DNA of 64,000 bases. Source: Epiperipatus broadwayi (lineage: Eukaryota; Onychophora; Udeonychophora; Euonychophora; Peripatidae). Positions 51,637 to 60,197 of this stretch are shown here, one piece after another; positions within the stretch are counted from its first letter, which is position 1, and each line of letters opens with the position of its first letter. The translations under genes and the position numbers were made by a program. The notes below the pieces were generated by a model. That model was not told the origin of the DNA, did no database searches, and was given only the letters and a program-made list of their open reading frames with translations. Location of the stretch: NCBI GenBank assembly GCA_028023455.1, contig JAQFVV010012404.1, positions 13,071,421 through 13,135,420 of the forward strand, read 5' to 3'.

Positions 51637-53141
51637 CTTTGTTATCTGAGCCTCCCCCCCCCCCCCCCCCCCTCCTCTCCTGCCTTTTTCCTTTTCCCCT
51701 CTCCCTTTTTTTTTTTTTTTTAAAAAAACCCCCCCCCCCTCTTCAAGAAAAAAAAAACACCACCCCGGGAGGGGACACCCCCCCCTTCCATAACCTCTTC
51801 CATACTATAATTTAGTTCACTCATGTTATAAAACTATATATATCCCATCTGTACTTCCCTGACCATCAAAAATCCACACATCTTCTCCCTGTCTGACACC
51901 TATTCTGACCAACTGACTGATTTGATTTTCACCTTATTATGCATTTACAAATACAACAAAAAAAATTTTAATATCCTTATTTAATGAACTACACAACAAT
52001 AATCTATATAGTGCATGTCTGTCTGTAATAGCCCAAATTATACATTCATCCATTCTCCCAGAAATCCGACAGATATTGACAGTCCACAGAATGACTAGCA
52101 GTTCACAATCTTGAGATAAATAAAAGAATTCAGTCACAGCACTATAATCACACAATGCATCACGAGCACTCAGAAGATCATCCCAATTCGATCACTATTA
52201 ACTACCACAACCCTTGATTGAATGAAGCAAACTCTGTTGCAATAAAAGATGTATTTTAAGTCTTAGGGGCTAAAGTAGATAAACAATGCCTTGCTCTCTC
52301 TCTTGGAGTCTTATGTGGCAAGTATCAAGGAATGCCCTGCTTATTATAGACTACAAAAACGAAACCTTGCTCTCTCTCTTGGAGACTTATAGGCTGATAT
52401 CATGGCAGGACTACTGTTAACTGCTTCATGATAAAATAAGAATAACATATAAACTTGATTGGAAAACTATGCCATGCTCTCTCTCTTGGAGACTTATAGG
52501 CTGGTATCATGGCAGGTCTGCTGTTAACTGCTTCATGATAAAATAAAGATAACATATAAATTGGGTTGGAGCAGTGAATGGGTTTGATCATTCATAAGTT
52601 ACACGAAATACATAGCATTCTCAAGGCAATGACAAAACTCTCCACTCATCATCAAAACTGCAATCTAACCAACCAAACTCCAACGATCAACCATCCAATC
52701 AAACCTCTAAAATCATAGACTTTTTACAAAATGAACTCCCCAAACACACATGAGACTACTATTCCATAATTCATCACTATTACTATGCCTATCCTATCTG
52801 GCAATAAATTATTTTAATGTTCCACAAAAAAAAATCTATTATTTATTTCACCTTTGTCTTAAGTTGTGATATTCATCTCTATTTTCAAAATTGATAAAAA
52901 AAAAAAAAAAAAAAATAAGCTGTTTTATGGCTGTACCCATTTTATCATCATCAATGAAAAATTAAATCATATTAAACATCATCATCTAAAATAAGACTGT
53001 TTGGCCAAGAAAATTTTGTAAGACAAAAAAAAATTTTTACTGAAAAAAAAAAATTTTACTAAAAAAATTTCTCTATTTTTAACCACACATCTCCCATCAT
53101 TCTATAGACTCTCTTTTTCAGGTATATGGTAAAATATCAGG
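51637..53141 (-). other. Gypsy 5' leader: homopolymer-rich tract and tandem repeats
   Basis: About 1.5 kb between the primer site and gag. It contains long C, T and A homopolymers (51,654-51,790), which look like sequencing or consensus error, and imperfect tandem units of 107 bases built around GCTCTCTCTCTTGGAG (starting near 52,365 and 52,472, plus a partial one near 52,292). Short ORFs here have no recognisable domain. Confidence 0.6.
52365..52565. repeat. 107-bp tandem repeat in the Gypsy leader
   Basis: Two units share CTCTCTCTTGGAGACTTATA, TATCATGGCAGG, and TGTTAACTGCTTCATGATAA at the same offsets. A third, diverged CT-core copy precedes them. Confidence 0.85.
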
Positions 53142-53158
53142 CCCCAGTTGGGTGTCCA
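53142..53158 (-). promoter_or_regulatory. Putative primer binding site
   Basis: On the minus strand TGGACACCCAACTGGGG begins one base after the 5' LTR end (…TGTTACA). The TGG start and position are right for a site pairing with a tRNA 3' CCA. It resembles the tRNA-Lys-type PBS (TGGCGCCCAACGTGGGG) but with several differences, so the tRNA is not assigned. Confidence 0.6.
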
Positions 53159-53159
53159 T

Positions 53160-56100
53160 TGTAACATAATTAAAGTTCATTTCAAAAGATATTACCATAC
53201 CTGAGTAGTCCATAGAATATATAAGAAATAATCATAAATTCAAAAATTAAATGATGATCAAAAGATATTATTATATCTGAGTAAAGGAGTCCAAATATCA
53301 AGAATTATAAAAGCAAATTATTAATAACAAGTATTATAACTCAGGTATATGGAAATCACGTGAAGTGAGTACACTAGTAATTCAATAAAATATAACTCAG
53401 GTATACAGGCAGTAGATCTTATCCACTTTCATTTCTTGGTTTGATGTTAAGTGCATGTTTAAACAAATACTAAGTGAATATGGTCTAGCAGGGCGCCACT
53501 AGATTATCTGAATCTAGACACGGTTATATCTAATAACCTTTCACATGTACCGGGTTTGAATCCCTTTTTGGTACTTTATTTCTAATAAAAATGAGAGATT
53601 TTGCTTTTTGAGCCATATCACTATACGCACTAATATTTAGGTAAAAGTAAAACATCTTTAAACCAAAGTGGAGTATATTAGACATAAATCATTTCTCAGA
53701 TCTTAACATAACAAATGTGTTTCAATATTTTTATAAGTTCACTAGCTCAGATTATATATAACTAATTTAGGATGGCAATTCACTCATCCTTGCATGAAAT
53801 AGATGATGGGATGTGGTTATAATAATACTAAGAAATCACTAAATATTATAAAATCAATATTTATTTATGGCCTTTAAACAGTTAAACAGCTCATTAATTA
53901 AAACGTTGATGACGATGATGATGATGATAATAATAACGATAATGACAAGGGTTTCAACTACAGCTCTAGGACTAAGCCTAAACATAAAACTAAATTTTAT
54001 AAAGAAATTCATAATTATTGCTTAATTTTAGCATATTTACTTATATCTTAAATAACTAATATTCAACCATTGATGATGATGAATAATCACACTTAACAAA
54101 GACTACACTTAATGAAATATATACGCCTCGTTTAATAAAACAAACTAATATTTATTACTACATTTCTAACATATACATAAAAATTTCTAGATAAATATGA
54201 AAATTGACATGAATAATAATAATAATTGATTATATAACAATCCTCAGATTAATTTTAAGTTCTTCCCCCTTTCCCTTCAAATGTATTTTGTATTAAGTTG
54301 GACGTCACATTGACCATGATTTTCACTCCATGAGAAAAGTATTTCAAGAAAAAAAAATATTATCTGCTCATTAGCACACATACTTTAAAAATCCAACATG
54401 TAAATAGAATGTAAAAAAAAATGTTAGTAGAATTGAAAGAGCAAGTTTTAGAAAAGAGTTTTAAATCATTATCTCCCCCCTCTCTTCTACCTCTGAAATG
54501 CTATACTTAACTTGAAACAAACTAATCTAATATTCTAATACTACTCATTATTTCACATTCACTCACAATTATACACATATAAAATATCATTATGTATGTG
54601 CGTGTTTTATCCCATGATAACAAAATATTATTTAAAACCAAAATAATAATATATTAGTTAAAACTAAAATCATAATACCATAAAAAAAATTGTTTTACAC
54701 ATTAATATTTTTCATAACTGTAAAATTAATAAACAAATAATTTTCATACATTCAAGATAATTTATGAAGCTCAAAGTTATTATTAGTAAGACATTCTTGT
54801 TTTTAATCGATCTGAATAGTCTTTAAAAGTTCTTTAAATAAAAATATACCACTTTATTGCTAAAATGTTTATTAAGACTGATATCATAAAGAAAATAGAT
54901 ATAAAAAGTCATATTACCGATCTTTTGTTTGTGGCGAATTTCCAAGGGTTCAAACTTGTCTTGTATAATGTCTATATTTCTGCAGCTACCATTTCCGTCT
55001 TACATGGGAACAATCTCTTTCTTGAGGTGTATAACTATTTGATGATGATGACTCTATTGAGGTTATTTGCTTTAGTGGACAATTTGGAAATCATTATATT
55101 AATTTTTCTTCTCTTCCTGTCAAGCATGTGGATGAAATACAGCAGTTGTTTTCACATTTATAAATTTTCTTGAGTTTAAAATCAGTTGTTGTAACAATTA
55201 ATTGGACTTGATGATTAATATTTATCAGTAGATTAATTCATCTTCTTTGAATGCAGGTGAATGCTTTCTTCCTTCTATTAAAAAACATCTTATTTCTCTG
55301 GTCAGTTGAAAGGTGTAGAATATTATTTTAGACACATCTTTTCTTTCCTATGTGATGTGCAGCTTCCCCAGATGGTCCGGAACCAATGGGACATACATAT
55401 AATTTTTCTAGCCAGACATTTCTTATATTTTCAGCATTCAATTGGATAGTTTAATAATCTGAATCATAAACAATAATCCTAATAATAATTCAAGACAGCT
55501 TTTTATATCCAATTTTTAGCTAACTTAACCAATCAGAGATAGCATCACTTGCTATTTTTGGACAAATTTGTTTTAATTAGATCTCTAATTTATTTTCAAC
55601 TAAATTATTTTTCAACTGAAAAGTTTAATCCTTTTTCCAGACACTTTTGTTTAAAAAAAAATAGACTCAATCCTTATTTCCTTTCTTTTCTTTTTTTTTT
55701 CTTTAACATCCAGGTAACATTTCAAATCTTTGAGCTTCCTTCTTTAGATCTTGAGATAAGACAATTTCAAAATTAGAGTTCTCACCCATTATAAGCTCCC
55801 AAAGTGACAAACAATTATTTACAAAAAAAAAATTGCTACAAAGATCGATATCTGATTAAACAGATTTCCTCTTTTAACAAAAAATTGTACAAAAAAAATA
55901 ATTTGACAGATTTAATCCTTCCTTTTCTTTCAATATTTAGGAAATGTAAATTTCTGTATGTAATGTACACACATCCTTCATTCTTTCAAATCATTCATAA
56001 ACTAACATTAAATAATATAATTGCTAGCTTAGTAATTATAACCCAATTATTTAATTAAATCTGTAACTTTTAAATCCCACTTATAATTAAAGAAAAGCAA

Positions 56101-56361
56101 AATAAAAGCATAGAATAAAATATTAGAATTGATCAAGCATAGGTTAGTTTTAAAGAAAGTTAAAATGTTTAATATTTGAAATATAAAACAATTAAATAAT
56201 TTACACATACATTGCCTATATGTATGCATTATAACTTTGCTTTTTAACAGAAAATTTAAATATTAAATAGTTTAAATGTGTGTATTACCTTTCTATCAAC
56301 ACACAAACAAATAAAGCATATAATTGTTGACCCACTCTTTCTCTGTTTAAAGCTTTTAGAA
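53160..56361 (-). mobile_element. 5' LTR of the minus-strand Ty3/Gypsy element (incomplete at the gap)
   Basis: Collinear with 42,824-46,029 and about 99% identical by eye. The remaining roughly 140 bases (equivalent to 46,030-46,169) and the target duplication should lie in the adjacent run of N. High LTR identity together with intact gag and pol implies recent insertion. The plus-strand ORFs inside (54,865-55,173; 55,549-55,776; 55,804-56,058) are the same non-coding hitchhikers as in the other LTR. Confidence 0.9.
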
Positions 56362-56861
56362 NNNNNNNNNNNNNNNNNNNNNNNNNNNNNNNNNNNNNNN
56401 NNNNNNNNNNNNNNNNNNNNNNNNNNNNNNNNNNNNNNNNNNNNNNNNNNNNNNNNNNNNNNNNNNNNNNNNNNNNNNNNNNNNNNNNNNNNNNNNNNNN
56501 NNNNNNNNNNNNNNNNNNNNNNNNNNNNNNNNNNNNNNNNNNNNNNNNNNNNNNNNNNNNNNNNNNNNNNNNNNNNNNNNNNNNNNNNNNNNNNNNNNNN
56601 NNNNNNNNNNNNNNNNNNNNNNNNNNNNNNNNNNNNNNNNNNNNNNNNNNNNNNNNNNNNNNNNNNNNNNNNNNNNNNNNNNNNNNNNNNNNNNNNNNNN
56701 NNNNNNNNNNNNNNNNNNNNNNNNNNNNNNNNNNNNNNNNNNNNNNNNNNNNNNNNNNNNNNNNNNNNNNNNNNNNNNNNNNNNNNNNNNNNNNNNNNNN
56801 NNNNNNNNNNNNNNNNNNNNNNNNNNNNNNNNNNNNNNNNNNNNNNNNNNNNNNNNNNNNN
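56362..56861. other. Assembly gap (500 N)
   Basis: Exactly 500 N, which looks like a placeholder size. ORFs spanning it are meaningless. The gap hides the end of the 5' LTR. Confidence 0.98.
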
Positions 56862-57595
56862 TTCACCTACTATTCATAATTAAATATAAAATTAATGATT
56901 TGATAAATAGAACTCTATCAACAGAACTTTAAGAACTTTTATATCTGATCTATTTTCATATATTTATTATAGCCATGTATTTATAAGTGTGTGTTTATTA
57001 TTATTATTATTATTATAATGTAATTTTTATATAAAGTGTGAATATTATTATTAAACATATTTGTCATTAAATTTTGTATCCTTGCTTTATTTTCCTATCA
57101 CCAAGCTACGACAGGAGGGAAACTGTAAATAGTGATTAAAGGGGCATACTGATTGGTTTAAGATATTCATGTGCTGCTTGTTCGTGCGAAATCCCAATTC
57201 TAAAAAATAAATAGCAAGCGCTGGACATTCGTTAAGTTTCTTTGAAATAGTTTGCTTTGTTCAGCAGCCGAGGGTATCTTGGTCGGGAAAAATAACACCA
57301 AGATAATATGTACGTATTGCCTTGGGGTTCGATCAAGGGTATAGATATGAAATTAAGTTTGTATCTGTATTAGCTCTCTGCTTGTATTGTAACGGTGTTG
57401 GTTAAAATAATAAATAAGATAATAAATAATCTAAGTTGAAAACAATAAGTAGATAGAAATATAAGTTATGAAAAGAATTAAAATATAATAAATAAGTATA
57501 ATATAGAATAAAATAATCGAAGTAAATATAATTGAATACACAAATAATTAAGCAACCGTACGAAATAACCATTTCCGTTATAATATATATATATA
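56862..57595. other. Unassigned DNA between the gap and the ribozyme array
   Basis: Contains a short (ATT)n at about 56,996-57,015, a less AT-rich stretch (57,095-57,400), and TGTAACGGTGTTGG at about 57,390 that could be an LTR start. It ends in a (TA)n tract (57,583-57,596) that abuts the array. No gene recognised. Confidence 0.45.
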
Positions 57596-57692
57596 TGTCC
57601 ACAGATGGCGTCCTACCAAAAACACCGATCAAGCGTATGTTTTGTTTACATAAACGTCAGAGTAGCATTCACTATCTCTAACTATAATTCCA

Positions 57693-57736
57693 CTTTCAGA
57701 TCATGATTTCAAGCTATTTGCTATCATCAGTGAAAG
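57693..57736 (-). ncRNA. Type I hammerhead ribozyme, array unit 1
   Basis: Minus strand, 5' to 3': CUUUCA (stem I), CUGAUGA, a stem II of AGC/GCU with loop AAAUA and a U-U at its base, GAAA, an AUC-AU-GAU stem III, cleavage after C (between plus-strand 57,699 and 57,698), and UGAAAG closing stem I. Outside this, AUUCC and GGAAU pair again across a UGU/U internal loop, the usual place for tertiary contact with loop II. All invariant core bases are present. Confidence 0.9.
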
Positions 57737-58097
57737 ACAGGAATAAAGAAACTAGATCTAAATACAAACTCTGAGCGTTTATGAAACAATTTCTATTCAG
57801 CTTGCAAGCGTGAATTTTTTAGACACGTAATGTCTTCAAACTCAGCATAGCAAACCAGATAGCTATATGGGTCTGATCTCAGTTCAGCATCGCCACATAG
57901 TAGAAGCCTCTGCAATCTATATCATTGCAAGAAAGACCTCAAAGGTACATTTATGATAAACAAAAATGCAAGTTAAAAAACTTGCTAACGCTTGTATTTA
58001 TGTCCACAGATGGCGTCCTACCAAAAACACCGATCAAGCGTATGTTTTGTTTACATAAACGTCAGAGTAGCATTCACTATCTCTAACTATAATTCCA

Positions 58098-58141
58098 CTT
58101 TCAGATCATGATTTCAAGCTATTTGCTATCATCAGTGAAAG
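58098..58141 (-). ncRNA. Type I hammerhead ribozyme, array unit 2
   Basis: Identical over the 44-base core to unit 1, exactly 405 bases further on. The outer AUUCC/GGAAU helix is also conserved. Confidence 0.9.
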
Positions 58142-58502
58142 ACAGGAATAAAGAAACTAGATCTAAATACAAACTCTGAGCGTTTATGAAACAATTTCTA
58201 TTCAGCTTGCAAGCCTGAATTTTTTAGACACGTAATGTCTTCAAACTCAGCATAGCAAACCAGATAGCTATATGGGTCTGATCTCAGTTCAGCATCACCA
58301 CATAGTAGAAGCCTCTGCAATCTATATCATTGCAAAAAAGATCTCAAAGGTACATTTATGATAAACAAAAATGCAAGTTAAAAAACTTGCTAACGCTTGT
58401 ATTTATGTCCACAGATGGCGTCCTACCAAAAATACCGATCAAGCGTATGTTTTGTTTACATAAACGTTAGAGTAGCATTCACTATCTCTAACTATAATTC
58501 CA

Positions 58503-58546
58503 CTTTCAGATCATGATTTCAAGCTATTTGCTATCATCAGTGAAAG
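58503..58546 (-). ncRNA. Type I hammerhead ribozyme, array unit 3
   Basis: Identical core to units 1 and 2. The unit differs from its neighbours only at scattered positions outside the ribozyme. Confidence 0.9.
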
Positions 58547-58906
58547 ACAGGAATAAAGAAACTAGATCTAAATACAAACTCTGAGCGTTTATGAAACAAT
58601 TTCTATTCAGCTTGCAAGCGTGAATTTTTTAGACACGTAATGTCTTCAAACTCAGCATAGCAAACCAGATAGCTATATGAGTCTGATCTCAGTTCAGCAT
58701 CACCACATAGTAGAAGCCTCTGCAATCTATATCATTGCAAGAAAGACCTCAAAGGTAGATTTATGATAAACAAAAATGCAAGTTAAAAAACTTGCTAATG
58801 CTTGTATTTATGTCCACAGATGGCGTCCTACCAAAACACCGATCAAGCATATGTTTTGTTTACATAAACGTCAGAGTAGCATTCACTATCTCTAACTATA
58901 ATTCCA

Positions 58907-58950
58907 CTTTCAGATCATGATTTCAAGCTATTTGCTATCATCAGTGAAAG
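58907..58950 (-). ncRNA. Type I hammerhead ribozyme, array unit 4
   Basis: Identical core. The one-base shift relative to the 405 period is due to a deleted A in the A-run about 75 bases to the left. Confidence 0.9.
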
Positions 58951-59311
58951 ACAGGAATAAAGAAACTAGATCTAAATACAAACTCTGAGCGTTTATGAAA
59001 CAATTTCTATTCAGCTTGCAAGCGTGAATTTTTTAGACACGTAATGTCTTCAAACTCAGCATAGCAAACCAGATAGCTATATGGGTCTGATCTCAGTTAA
59101 GCATCACCACATAGTAGAAGCCTCTGCAATCTATATCATTGCAAGAAAGACCTCAAAGCTACATTTATGATAAACAAAAATGCAAGTTAAAAAACTTGCT
59201 AACGCTTGTATTTATGTCCACAGATGGTGTCCTACCAAAAACACCGATCAAGCGTATGTTTTGTTTACATAAACGTCAGAGTAGCATTCACTATCTCTAA
59301 CTATAATTCCA

Positions 59312-59355
59312 CTTTCAGATCATGATTTCAAGCTATTTGCTATCATCAGTGAAAG
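59312..59355 (-). ncRNA. Type I hammerhead ribozyme, array unit 5 (last before the inversion)
   Basis: Identical core. The unit is cut about 44 bases beyond it, at the array inversion, so the RNA upstream of this ribozyme is in the opposite orientation. Confidence 0.88.
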
Positions 59356-59396
59356 ACAGGAATAAAGAAACTAGATCTAAATACAAACTCTGAGCG

Positions 59397-59439
59397 TTTC
59401 ACTGATGATAGCAAATAGCTTGAAATCATGATCTGAAAG
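59397..59439 (+). ncRNA. Type I hammerhead ribozyme, inverted unit at the junction (5' stem I damaged)
   Basis: CUGAUGA (59,402-59,408), stem II, GAAA and stem III are intact. The inversion junction replaced the sequence 5' of UUUCA, leaving a five-pair stem I and no outer helix; one G of GGAAU is also lost downstream. It may fold weakly. Confidence 0.8.
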
Positions 59440-59799
59440 TGAATTATAGTTAGAGATAGTGAATGCTACTCTGACGTTTATGTAAACAAAACATACGCTT
59501 GATCGGTGTTTTTGGTAGGACGCCATCTGTGGACATAAATACAAGCATTAGCAAGTTTTTTAACTTGCATTTTTGTTTATCATAAATGTACCTTTGAGGT
59601 CTTTCTTGCAATGATATAGATTGCAGAGGCTTCTACTATGTGGTGATGCTGAACTGAGATCAGACCCATATAGCTATCTGGTTTGCTATGCTGAGTTTGA
59701 AGACATTACGTGTCTAAAAAATTCACGCTTGCAAGCTGAATAGAAATTGTTTCATAAACGCTCAGAGTTTGTATTTAGATCTAGTTTCTTTATTCCTGT

Positions 59800-59843
59800 C
59801 TTTCACTGATGATAGCAAATAGCTTGAAATCATGATCTGAAAG
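59800..59843 (+). ncRNA. Type I hammerhead ribozyme, second inverted unit
   Basis: Full 44-base core with both parts of stem I intact (AUUCC-UGU-CUUUCA and UGAAAG-U-GGAAU). Predicted cleavage between 59,837 and 59,838. Confidence 0.9.
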
Positions 59844-59988
59844 TGGAATTATAGTTAGAGATAGTGAATGTTACTCTGATGTTTATGTAAACAAAACATA
59901 CGCTTGATCGGTGTTTTTAGTAGGACACCATCTGTGGACATAAATACAAGCGTTAGCAAGTTTTTTAACTTGCATTTTTGTTTATCAT

Positions 59989-60004
59989 ATATATATATAT
60001 ATAT
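59989..60004. repeat. (TA)n between the ribozyme array and R1 copy B
   Basis: TA tract joined on the left to the array and on the right to GTATATTGAAGTAGTC, the R1 start. In R1 copy A the equivalent tract (13,908-13,946) has no array beside it. Confidence 0.9.
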
Positions 60005-60197
60005 GTATATTGAAGTAGTCGATGTCTAATAATCATCGAGCTCACCATCTACATTAACCTCCTGTGAGGTCGGCAATTTAGAGCTTGCTATAAATATATG
60101 CTATTCACTCACACTCTGTATGTCGAATCATTAGAAAGATTGGTAAACTTAATTTTGTTTAGTAAAAATCAAACAGTAGTTTGAGTGATGCATATAT
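60005..60197 (+). repeat. Dispersed repeat R1, copy B, left part
   Basis: Matches 13,947-14,133 with only a few substitutions. Interrupted at its internal TA tract by the 60,198-62,857 insertion. Confidence 0.9.

Larger units (their letters stand above)
57596..59988. mobile_element. Retrozyme-like array: 405-bp tandem units each carrying a type I hammerhead ribozyme, inverted in its right part
   Basis: Units start (TGTCCACAGATGG) at 57,596, 58,001, 58,406, 58,811 and 59,215, a period of 405 bases (404 once), with very few differences between units. The fifth unit breaks at about 59,399, and the sequence then continues in reverse-complement orientation (59,397-59,988, about one and a half units). 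The hammerhead is on the minus strand in the five left units and on the plus strand in the two right ones. Each unit also has a strong GCAAGTT/AACTTGC hairpin. Both outer ends, each the 3' side of its RNA, abut (TA)n. No protein is encoded. The unit size, tandem layout and type I ribozyme match animal retrozymes and hammerhead satellites, which are thought to replicate through circular RNAs and move with PLE-type reverse transcriptase; the mobility here is inferred. Confidence 0.88.

Noticed and set aside
56278-56883. ORFs of about 200 codons over the N run
   Set aside because: Unknown bases only.
57596-59399. CRISPR-like or ordinary satellite reading of the tandem array
   Set aside because: Units are about 405 bases without spacers, the genome is eukaryotic, and each unit has a hammerhead ribozyme, which fits a retrozyme better.
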